NCBI GenBank assembly: GCA_008931825.1
Contig: QXVZ01023144.1
Location: 1-22,536 of the forward strand
DNA from: Phallusia fumigata
Lineage: Eukaryota > Chordata > Ascidiacea > Phlebobranchia > Ascidiidae
Reading direction: 5' to 3'
DNA: 22,536 nucleotides
Under the pieces are notes generated by a model, which saw only the letters and a list, made by a program, of their open reading frames with translations, did not search any database and was not told the origin of the DNA. Positions 16,601 through 22,536 of this stretch are shown piece by piece. The first letter of the stretch is position 1; every line of letters starts with the position of its first letter. A program made the translations under genes and the position numbers.

Positions 16601-19600
16601 ACAACTTTGTCGTCGAAACGGTTTCACTTTTGCTTGCCAACCTGACGACGTTGATACTTGCTCTGAGACGATTTGTTTGAACCAGGCTCAGTGCTTTATA
16701 GAACAAGGTGGGGAACTTCTAAAGCCAAAAACTACCCAGACGTCAATAAGAGTCCTAGTTAAACACTGTCAAACTTACCCCAACCTGTAAGTTTCATTAG
16801 GACAGAGGTTCTAACCAGAGGTACCTGTATAGGTCTGTTTCTAGATACTTATTCATTAGGGCCAATTATATAGATACTTCATCACATTTATATCATGCAA
16901 GCAAATTTTTTTATTGTTTGAACATGAGAACAACAATAAATACTTTCCGGAAATTACAGAAGGGGGTACGAAAACTGGTGTGTGATATCAAAGGGGTACA
17001 GACAAGAAAAAAGTTTAAGAACTACTGCATCAGGCAATAGTTTAATCCAGATTTGTATTCGTCACAGGTTTACCAAAGTGTCAATGTACCCTGGGCTTTG
17101 TTGGCGACTTCTGTCAAGCCAGATGTCCGCCGTGTCCCCGCAAAAAGTTCTGCATATTCGAAAACCAACGTGCCCTATGTAAGTGCAGATCGGGTACCGG
17201 CCCGAACTGCGAACAGACTGCGAGCCCCTGTAGCCTGGTCAAGTGCATCAACAACGGCCGTTGCACTGTCAACAGCGTCGGCTTCGCGTTCTGCCAATGT
17301 CCACCTGGTTATAAGGGAACTGTGTGTGAGGTTTCGCCTTGCAGAAACCACCCCTGCAGGTAAACAGACCATAAAATTTCAATTTACAGGAAATACCTGG
17401 GAAATGGCAAAATTTTGTTTGTTTTTTTCATTTCATCTTCGGTGGATAGAACGACGCATCAATGCATTATGCACACAATCAGTCCACCATCGAGCTACCT
17501 GCAATATCGCAGTTCCGTTTAATCAAGTTTTATTTGATTTTTTTGATTTTTTGGAAGTTGGTAACTTCAATCTGGGTCCACCCATCGGTCCCACTGGGTT
17601 TGTAAACGCCGATATTTGTGATAAATTCATAACTTACCCTAACTGACAATTATACCGTTGACTGGCTGTTTTAAACGCTGCACCCTTAAGCCCCAATGGG
17701 TCGTGAAACAGAATTGGGGGTGGTCTGACAAGGATACACTTGCAGCGAGAGAAAAAATCGAAATGTTCGTCAAATAATCTGATAACTGTGTGTCTGTTTC
17801 AGAAATGGAGGCACCTGTGTGGTTTCCAGTCACCGGGATCCATATTGTGTTTGCTCTGTGCATTTCCAAGGTGAACATTGCGATCATCGACGTGATTGCA
17901 CAGGAAGGGTCTGCAGGTCAGATTTTTTTCACAAAACTAGTCTTTATCCTTAGGAACACGATACAAGGGCTTGAAAAAAAGTTTTCTTAAATAAATACAT
18001 TACTGCCAAAGAGCTTTCTGTCAGTGTGCTTGTATATACGTTGTATTGCAAATGTTTCAGCAATCGATATTGTCAAGTGCTGATAATGTGGGCATTACAA
18101 TGGATTCACTATATACAAGCTCTCTGGTAGTAACATTTTTAATTAAGCTTGTCTGTATCATATTGGTGCCTAATTCCGCGAGGATCTTTATGCATCTTTG
18201 CGCAGCTGTTGTCCGGCTTAGTGCCATGCGTCATTGTACCGATACGATTGCTTTCCTCGGGCAAAATGAACCCAAACCTAACTCAACTTCTATTTAACAT
18301 CTTATTACCTCCCCTACATATAAAACGCACGATATTAAGTTTCTCAACATTCTTGTGTTCCCAACATCTGTATTAGGTCCACAATGTGTAAAAAACAGTT
18401 TCCACCTTTCGACCAACGATGATCGATGATGACAATAGCGTTTGTCGAAACGTAGAAAATGTTTCAAACACCAGTAATGGCTTGTATTTTCCTAATGAAA
18501 CTGTTTTCCTTTTCAGAAACGGTGGCTACTGCGAAATGCTGAACGGTGCAGCGGTCTGCAGATGTATGCCCATGTACTATGGACACGACTGCGGCGAGTC
18601 CAGATGCGACAAACGTCATTTCAGGTGACGTATGGTTGAGTGGGAACCTGATCAGCCAAGTTAAATTGCCATCGAGAAACTGGTGGATACGCTTAATTCA
18701 ACTGCTTTCAGTAGGCCAAGAAAAATACTTAGCACTTAGAAAATGTTTTGGGGTGATTTTTGGCCGTCTGTCCCATGTGCGTTTTTTATTTTTTATGAAA
18801 CATTAATGAGTTAAATCTGGGCCAACCGCCGAAGTTCTACGGTGCTTGTTTCTTTTTCATGGAAACGCAAGCAACCCAGTCGAGATTCGAACCTACCACT
18901 CTTTGACAAATGCCAGTCGGACGCACCAAAGCAATCGCCAATCTTGGCGGACTTGGTTCCATCGTCCGTTTTCGGCGGCTAAGATTTGACTTCCGTTGTG
19001 CCCTTATTATCTACTATGCGCTTTGCACGGAAAGTTTGGCCCGCATTAAGAACTCCCTGGACTGTCATTGCAGAGACTTTTTCACCTGCAACTTAACCCA
19101 CCTTTGTATCTGGTTTCACTTCACAGGTGCTACAACGGGGGAGTCTGCGAGCTAACCAACGGTCACCTTCCGACCCGCTGCCGTTGCCCACCTCAGTGGA
19201 CAGGTGTCACCTGTCAGTTGTCAACTTGTCACGACTACTGCCTTAACGGCGGAACGTGCGAAATACTAAACGGCCGGCCTTTCTGCACTTGTCCGACCGA
19301 CTACACTGGCATGAGATGTCAAACCAAAAGACCCGATGACGAGAATTGCACACCCTCCTCTTGTGAGAATGGAGGAACGTGCATAAGTTCTGGGAACCCA
19401 AGGTGGGGCGGTGTTGGTGTTTTGATAGTTTAGAGGCTAGATCAGTGGTTCCCAATCTTTTTTGATGCATTCCCCCTTTGCTTTTTTTTGGAACTTGACG
19501 TTCCTCCCCTACTAGGCAAAAAGCGACAAAGAATATTGAAGGTTTGAAACCATTGGTTTACCTAAAAACAATACTACAGTGCTCATTTATAACTTAATTG

Positions 19601-22536
19601 TAAAGTGGAAATTCCTCCCCTTCACTACTGAAATTCCTCCCCGGTTGGGAACCATGACCTAGATAATTGTGGAAGTACTTGGTGATGTTACTTACCCAAG
19701 CACGAGCTTAATACACATCCGTTTCACAAGGAACCGGTCCAACCAGTTTATTTCAGAACTTCTCAAAAACAGTGGTGAACCGCGGAGAAATTTCAGGAGC
19801 AAAGGGGAGGAATTTTCACTTTATAGTTCAGTTACTCGTGATATGTGTAGGCTGTTGTCCATTTTAGGAAGACCAGTGGTCCCAACCATTTGATATTACT
19901 TTATATCACTTGTCAAGTAGGGGAGGAATGAAAAGCTTTAAAAAAAGCTAAGGGGGAAGACATCAATGAGTTTGGGTGCTATCACCTTAAAATATGTACA
20001 CAACAACGGTATTTGGTTTTAGGTGCAACAATTCATGCTGATAATTTGCACTTTAATGTCTGGCGAGCATTGAATTTAATCGACTATTAAAGTGTGTTAA
20101 TGCAATAATTACTTATATTGTCGTGTGTGTTGTTTGAGCTTTAGTTCCTGTGAAACCAATTTTACCACAAAACATTCAAATCTTTATTGCTTTTCATGTT
20201 GCAGATTAATCAGCTGTATTTGTGGCCCAAGCTACACTGGACGATTTTGTGGCGACTCCCTATGCAGCCCCCCCTGCACAAATGGAGGAACATGTATCAT
20301 CACATCCTTGTAAGAGCTCATGTAGTTGCTGTTAATAACGAAACAACGGTGGCTAATGGGACTACAATCCCATTTATGAACCCAAAGTATTAAACGCGAA
20401 AAAAGATAGTAAGTCGCCGAGGGCTTGCTGTAAAATTGTTTTTCAAACCCAAGCGTTATTGGGCTTAAACACTTAATAGCAGAACAACAGTGACTAATGC
20501 GTCCTCAATCAAATTAAAGGGCCTGGGATAGCTTAAAAAGTAGACCGTATAGTCGCCGCGAGCTTCATGTAGTATAGTTTTCCATACCAAAGCGCTGTTT
20601 ACCGTTTAATAACGCAGCACAGAAGACTTCAAATAGGCTCGAAGACCAAATGTATGCATTCTGCTGTTCGGCGATACCCGGGGTTCATCTGGCGACTCTT
20701 TGTGCTTTTGTAGGGGAACCGTTTGTCAATGTCCGTTTGGTAGATACGGGCGGGGATGCGAGTTCACCCCTTGCCACCCCGGGTATTGTCAAAACGGCGG
20801 CACTTGCACGGAACGGCATGTCTCGAACATGTGAGTCTCCCTATTTCGCGGTGTGGTGCCCTGCTTGACCTAACCATTTGTAACTTTGTCTTTAGGCTTG
20901 TGCCGGAGTGTCAGTGTCCTGCTGGATTTACAGGAAACGCATGCCGTAAGTAAATGGTTATTGGCTGCTGCTTATTTTGGCCTAATCTAGCAGTGAGAGG
21001 CTTTCACGTCGATACCCTCGAATGCCATTTATTAGGAAACGAAACACGTATTGGAAATATTACAGTGCCCTCCAGCAGTGGCAAAACCAGAATTTTGTTG
21101 CAAATGGCCACTGGGACTATCTGAACCCTAAATTTAGCGGACAGATCATGTTTGTTTTTTGCCCGGTTAGTTCAAACTGTTGGATATAGTCTTCCGATGG
21201 ACAAAAAAAGCCTGAAAGTTGTGTAAATGAACCAGGCTGCCAAGCACACATCTCTAAAAAAATAATTTGCCATGTGACGAGTGTACCGCCTTTATCATCT
21301 GTTACACTGTGTACACTGAATTAAACAGGCTGTCAAGTACACGTTTCTAACAAAATCTATTGCCATTTTGGCGGTGCATCGTTAGCTGTCACTGTGCACC
21401 GACATATGCTATGCTTTTTCCTTCACAGAAACTCCGCCTTCACCAGACCCGTGCAATCCAAACCCCTGTCTCTCGCCCTGTCAGTGTTACCCATCGCGCA
21501 AGCACGACCAGGGCTATGTCTGTGAGAGCGTTGATGGACTGCTTGGCAAGACCTGCAGCATCCGTAAGTGATTTGCTCTGCGTTGACCACTAGTGGCGCC
21601 GATCCAATATTGTTAATGAAGGGGGTTAAGTTTTGTCCAGATGACATCATATCGTAAAGTTATGACGTCGCAATTCGGACTTTTATATCACAAATAAGGG
21701 TTAAATTTTGGACAAAGATTTCTTAAAACGCCGTAAAATTGTTTGTGATCGCTAAACTGTTGCAAAAGTATTTAAAAAGTCCACTGAAAATGGTCGAAGT
21801 GACAAAATTTGTTGTTTGCAGCAAAGCCGGATCTAAGTTGCGAACCGAATCAAATTTCCATAAGTGTGTCAGATGTCCTCTTTCAAGAGTTCGGGGGCAA
21901 TCAGGTGGACGATGCCTTCTTTTACTTGGGGCCTGACGCAAATTCCCCGCCATCAGAAGTTTGCAAAGCCGCAGGTGACAAATAGATTGTTTTGCATTTT
22001 CTAGAGTTGACCGGATATGCAAATGTAAACAAACATAATTGACTGCATAACTTTTTGCGGAAACTCCCACAAAAATCCTGAACCAAGACTTGGATAAAAT
22101 CAAGTAATTGAGCGTAGTCCGCAGGTTCTGTAGGCTGGTCGACTTTGATTTTCTGTTTTATGCACTTACCAGTTTCTAAACGTTTGGCCGCTTGGGATAC
22201 GTTTTTGTAAAGTTTGTTGTATTACGAAAGATAACAATAGGTTTGTGGTAAAGCATCTTTTCGTACTCAGCCTTTCATTTTACCGCGTCTACACGAAAAT
22301 ATGCCTTCAAATGTCTTTAAAAAAACGATAAAAAATCCCATGGATGGAACAAGGTTAATATTACCAAACCCTGAAAAATGAAACTGTCTTCAAGCAAGTT
22401 TTATGTACTCCTCCCGTCGTTTTTTCCACCGGAAAGCATGATAAAAAACAAACAAACAATGCTTTTTAGTTGTCGGTGATAGTGGTGGATTGACTCACAA
22501 CCTCAGAATTCTCAAACCGTTCGACACTTGCGGAAG
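13650..22536 (+). CDS. VWA-EGF-ZP domain extracellular protein, 5' part (gene span)
   Basis: Seventeen exons, all GT/AG with consistent phases: 13657-13696, 13998-14138, 14449-14591, 14853-15044, 15339-15583, 16054-16175, 16570-16707, 17068-17359, 17803-17916, 18517-18624, 19127-19402, 20205-20309, 20714-20830, 20896-20945, 21429-21563, 21822-21974, 22470 to the edge. Together they give 812 residues: signal peptide (1-13), acidic linker (14-60), von Willebrand A domain (about 61-250), some twelve EGF-like modules (about 256-694), Pro/Cys linker (695-739) and the first third of a ZP domain (740 on). ZP domains polymerise into extracellular filaments, and EGF and VWA modules serve protein contacts. 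The rest of ZP, and any cleavage site, membrane anchor and tail, lie past the edge. An egg-coat or other matrix role is inferred from architecture only. Confidence 0.9.
13657..13696 (+). CDS. VWA-EGF-ZP gene, exon 1: signal peptide
   Basis: Codes MFLFAFLVSGVFA plus one base (phase 1 out), donor GTACG. A short hydrophobic run ending in Val-Phe-Ala fits a secretory signal peptide with cleavage after Ala13, though it is short and lacks a basic N-terminus. Chosen because it joins in phase to the acidic exon and follows a strong acceptor. Confidence 0.8.
13998..14138 (+). CDS. VWA-EGF-ZP gene, exon 2: acidic Ser-Gly linker
   Basis: 141 nt, phase 1/1, residues 14-60. Rich in Asp and Glu. FNNTDEEGSGTEG holds a possible N-glycosylation site (Asn-Asn-Thr) and a Ser-Gly flanked by acidic residues, the usual context for glycosaminoglycan attachment. 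No domain. Acceptor TTTTTTTTCCAACAG, donor GTGTT (weak). Confidence 0.8.
14449..14591 (+). CDS. VWA-EGF-ZP gene, exon 3: VWA domain start
   Basis: 143 nt, phase 1 in, phase 0 out, residues 61-108. ECILKQKQMDVVFLIDLGD matches the first strand of VWA domains, preceded by the usual closing cysteine. The metal-site motif D-x-S-x-S is replaced by D-L-G-D-K. Ends in FDIEDLNTR. The acceptor is CTCTATCTAG; the AG just before ATGGATGTG (14475) would be out of phase and was not used. Confidence 0.9.
14853..15044 (+). CDS. VWA-EGF-ZP gene, exon 4: VWA middle
   Basis: 192 nt, phase 0/0, residues 109-172. VALVTYGSDS is the second VWA strand (family V-x-L-V-x-Y-S). RRGFYTFGLARAL stands for the G-G-x-T-x-T-G-x-A-L loop and keeps one Thr. 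Acceptor CAACTCAG, donor GTCAG. Confidence 0.92.
15339..15583 (+). CDS. VWA-EGF-ZP gene, exon 5: VWA end
   Basis: 245 nt, phase 0 in, phase 2 out, residues 173-254. LVFVITSTPM fills the place of the family L-x-x-x-T-D-G-x-S strand, with the third metal-site Asp missing. LGSGVTLYLVAVG is the next strand, and FNIVNLVEATKDALKKQ the closing helix. Acceptor TTATTTACAG, donor GTAAGC. Confidence 0.92.
15711..16018 (+). mobile_element. hAT-type MITE, 308 bp, in intron 5
   Basis: Left end CAATGGTTCTCAATCGGGGG, right end AAAAAAGGTTGAGAACGACTG; the reverse complement of the right end (CAGTCGTTCTCAACC) matches the left. Flanks AAATAGAT (15703-15710) and CAATAGAT (16019-16026) agree at 7 of 8 bases, the 8-bp target duplication typical of hAT. 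AT-rich, no ORF. Confidence 0.82.
16054..16175 (+). CDS. VWA-EGF-ZP gene, exon 6: EGF-like 1
   Basis: 122 nt, phase 2 in, phase 1 out, residues 254-294. Opens YHCDECTP; the first Cys can close the VWA domain with Cys62, and the next six (E-C, K-C, S-C, S-C-V-C, H-C) make an EGF-like module. Acceptor TTTTATTGCAG, donor GTAAG. Confidence 0.9.
16570..16707 (+). CDS. VWA-EGF-ZP gene, exon 7: 4-Cys module and start of EGF-like 2
   Basis: 138 nt, phase 1/1, residues 295-340. DPCRASPCPPGQLCRR then FACQPDD gives only four cysteines before the next module starts, a degenerate EGF lacking its last pair. DTCSETICLNQAQCFIEQG begins the next EGF, finished in exon 8. Acceptor AACTTTTCAG, donor GTGGGG. Confidence 0.9.
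16803..17027 (+). mobile_element. hAT-type MITE, 225 bp, in intron 7
   Basis: Left end CAGAGGTTCTAACCAGAGG, right end AAAAAAGTTTAAGAACTACTG. Flanks CATTAGGA and CATCAGGC agree at 6 of 8 bases. Same group as the short elements at 359 and 1479. No ORF. Confidence 0.75.
17068..17359 (+). CDS. VWA-EGF-ZP gene, exon 8: EGF-like 2 end, 3, 4, start of 5
   Basis: 292 nt, phase 1 in, phase 2 out, residues 341-438. CQCTLGFVGDFC finishes module 2. ARCPPCPRKKFC with CKCRSGTGPNC is module 3. PCSLVKCINNGRC with CQCPPGYKGTVC is module 4. SPCRNHPC opens module 5 and the exon ends just after its second cysteine. Acceptor CGTCACAG, donor GTAAAC. An unspliced read-through of another frame here is 197 codons long but has no domain. 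Confidence 0.93.
17360..17802 (+). other. VWA-EGF-ZP gene, intron 8 (443 bp)
   Basis: No exon or named element seen. A short imperfect inverted pair, GCCCCAATGGG and GAATTGGGGG (17690-17725), is the only structure noticed. Confidence 0.55.
17803..17916 (+). CDS. VWA-EGF-ZP gene, exon 9: EGF-like 5 end and start of 6
   Basis: 114 nt, phase 2/2, residues 438-476. Begins RNGGTCVVSS, then YCVCSVHFQGEHC closes module 5; RRDCTGRVC opens module 6. The exon starts and ends at the same place inside the EGF fold (after Cys2), so it is a symmetric, exchangeable unit. Acceptor CTGTTTCAG, donor GTCAG. Confidence 0.92.
17917..18516 (+). other. VWA-EGF-ZP gene, intron 9 (600 bp)
   Basis: Several short open frames (18046-18297, 18149-18376) without cysteine spacing or any domain. 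No repeat recognised. Confidence 0.55.
18517..18624 (+). CDS. VWA-EGF-ZP gene, exon 10: EGF-like 6 end and start of 7
   Basis: 108 nt, phase 2/2, residues 476-512. RNGGYCEMLNGAAVCRC and YGHDC finish module 6; SRCDKRHFR opens module 7. Same register and phases as exon 9. Acceptor TTTTCCTTTTCAG, donor GTGACG. Confidence 0.92.
18875..18950 (-). repeat. tRNA-derived element (SINE head or tRNA pseudogene)
   Basis: On the minus strand an A-box-like TGGCGATTGCTTTGG is followed 47 nt later by a near-perfect B box, GGTTCGAATCTC (18881-18893 on plus). Spacing fits a tRNA or tRNA-derived SINE. The acceptor and T stems do not pair well, so it is not a working tRNA. Lies in intron 10. Confidence 0.5.
19127..19402 (+). 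CDS. VWA-EGF-ZP gene, exon 11: EGF-like 7 end, 8, start of 9
   Basis: 276 nt, phase 2/2, residues 512-604. CYNGGVCELTNG and CRCPPQWTGVTC finish module 7. TCHDYCLNGGTCEILNGRPF with CTCPTDYTGMRC is a whole module 8, close in style to the NGGTC...NGRPxCxC repeats of LRP-type proteins. ENCTPSSCENGGTCISS opens module 9, with a possible N-glycosylation site (Asn-Cys-Thr). Acceptor TTTCACTTCACAG, donor GTGGGG. Confidence 0.93.
19443..19656 (+). mobile_element. hAT-type MITE, family A, 214 bp, in intron 11
   Basis: Left end CAGTGGTTCCCAATCTTTTT, right end CCCCGGTTGGGAACCATG, an imperfect inverted repeat of about 12 bp. Flanks GGCTAGAT and ACCTAGAT agree at 6 of 8 bases. The inner sequence matches the reverse complement of 5064-5298. 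Non-coding. Confidence 0.82.
19770..19984 (-). mobile_element. hAT-type MITE, family A, diverged copy, in intron 11
   Basis: Same orientation as 5064-5298. Shared blocks are CGGAGAAATTTC, AGGGGAGGAATTTTCACTTTA, a run near GTGATATGTGTAG, AAGACCAGTGGTCCCAACC and TAGGGGAGGAATGAAAAG. The ends are worn (left CAGTGGTGAACC, right GTTTGGGTGCTATC). No clear target duplication. It lies about 110 bp from another copy in opposite orientation. Confidence 0.68.
20205..20309 (+). CDS. VWA-EGF-ZP gene, exon 12: EGF-like 9 end and start of 10
   Basis: 105 nt, phase 2/2, residues 604-639. CICGPSYTGRFC finishes module 9; LCSPPCTNGGTCIITS opens module 10. Here the intron falls after Cys3, a different register from exons 9 and 10. 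Acceptor CATGTTGCAG, donor GTAAGAG. Confidence 0.92.
20330..20640 (+). repeat. Diverged tandem repeat, period about 140 bp, in intron 12
   Basis: TAATAACGAAACAACGGTGG (20332), TAATAGCAGAACAACAGTGA (about 20474) and TAATAACGCAGCACAGAAGA (about 20608) recur. AGTCGCCGAGGGCTT (20412) matches AGTCGCCGCGAGCTT (20551), and TTTTTCAAACCCAAGCG matches TTTTCCATACCAAAGCG. Just over two worn units with no coding content. Confidence 0.65.
20714..20830 (+). CDS. VWA-EGF-ZP gene, exon 13: EGF-like 10 end and start of 11
   Basis: 117 nt, phase 2/2, residues 639-678. VCQCPFGRYGRGC finishes module 10; PCHPGYCQNGGTCTERH opens module 11. Same register as exon 12. Acceptor GTGCTTTTGTAG, donor GTGAGT. Confidence 0.92.
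20896..20945 (+). CDS. VWA-EGF-ZP gene, exon 14: EGF-like 11 end
   Basis: 50 nt, phase 2 in, phase 1 out, residues 678-694: LVPECQCPAGFTGNAC closes module 11. The intron before it is only 65 bp. Acceptor TTTGTCTTTAG, donor GTAAGT. Confidence 0.9.
21227..21366 (+). repeat. Direct repeat pair, 92-bp offset, in intron 14
   Basis: CAGGCTGCCAAGCACACATC (about 21234) and CAGGCTGTCAAGTACACGTT (about 21326) sit in 48-bp stretches that both run on to TTGCCAT. Diverged; no ORF or terminal repeats seen. Confidence 0.6.
21429..21563 (+). CDS. VWA-EGF-ZP gene, exon 15: Pro/Cys linker, atypical EGF-like
   Basis: 135 nt, phase 1/1, residues 695-739. PSPDPCNPNPCLSPCQC, then YVC and GKTC: six cysteines with crowded spacing at the front and long loops at the back, unlike a standard EGF. 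A symmetric phase 1 exon joining the EGF array to the ZP domain. Acceptor TTCCTTCACAG, donor GTAAGTG. Confidence 0.88.
21822..21974 (+). CDS. VWA-EGF-ZP gene, exon 16: ZP-N domain start
   Basis: 153 nt, phase 1/1, residues 740-790. LSCEPNQISISVSDVLFQ matches the first cysteine and beta strand of ZP-N, with VDDAFFYLGP following and EVCKAA giving the second cysteine. Acceptor TTTGCAG, donor GTGACA. Confidence 0.88.
21975..22469 (+). other. VWA-EGF-ZP gene, intron 16 (495 bp)
   Basis: AT-rich, donor GTGACA, acceptor TTTTTAG. No element recognised. Confidence 0.55.
22470..22536 (+). CDS. VWA-EGF-ZP gene, exon 17 (partial): ZP-N continues
   Basis: Cut by the window edge. Phase 1 in; reads VVGDSGGLTHNLRILKPFDT then Cys-Gly. 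The D-x-C-G fits the third ZP-N cysteine, normally C-G-T/S. Acceptor GCTTTTTAG. Confidence 0.85.

Noticed and set aside
17053..17646. 197-codon plus-strand ORF, the longest in the window
   Set aside because: It is an out-of-frame reading of EGF exon 8 that runs on into intron 8. The cysteine-rich frame of exon 8 is the real one.
18875..18950. Functional tRNA gene
   Set aside because: The B box is good, but the acceptor and T stems do not pair and no clear anticodon arm forms.
1..22536. CRISPR array, operon or prophage content
   Set aside because: The window is spliced animal DNA, and no regular short repeat-spacer pattern or bacterial gene is present.

Overview
The window is animal nuclear DNA: two intron-rich genes read away from each other, with canonical GT/AG splice sites, mostly short introns (65 bp to 2.8 kb) and AT-rich non-coding DNA full of small transposon relics. 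No bacterial feature is present. Intron size, gene families, local near-duplicate blocks of the kind seen in highly polymorphic assemblies, and an acceptor 7 nt before a start codon together suggest a tunicate (Ciona-like). That assignment is inference.

Left half, minus strand (about 157-10736): the 5' part of a cytoplasmic gelsolin/villin-family actin regulator. Exons run from 10681 down to 157 and encode segments S1 and S2 and the start of S3; the rest lies beyond the left edge. The last two exons are each present twice, in two separate tandem blocks of about 1.0-1.1 kb. All nine differences between the exon copies are synonymous in the gene frame. An N sits exactly at one junction. A 5'-truncated non-LTR retrotransposon tail and a hAT-type MITE lie in the introns.

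Middle (10737-13649): about 2.9 kb between the two divergent 5' ends. No gene is recognised in it.

Right half, plus strand (13650-22536, continuing past the edge): a multidomain secreted or membrane-tethered protein assembled by eye from 17 exons whose phases all agree. Order: signal peptide, acidic Ser-Gly linker, a von Willebrand A domain with a broken metal site, about 12 EGF-like modules, a cysteine-rich linker, and the start of a ZP domain. This architecture fits an extracellular-matrix or egg-coat protein; ascidian vitelline-coat proteins with EGF repeats plus ZP are the closest functional parallel I know of. Its introns carry several hAT-type MITEs with near-perfect 8-bp target duplications, a tRNA-derived element and two sets of diverged direct repeats.

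The two genes show no obvious functional link. All exon models come from reading the sequence; no transcript or database evidence was available.
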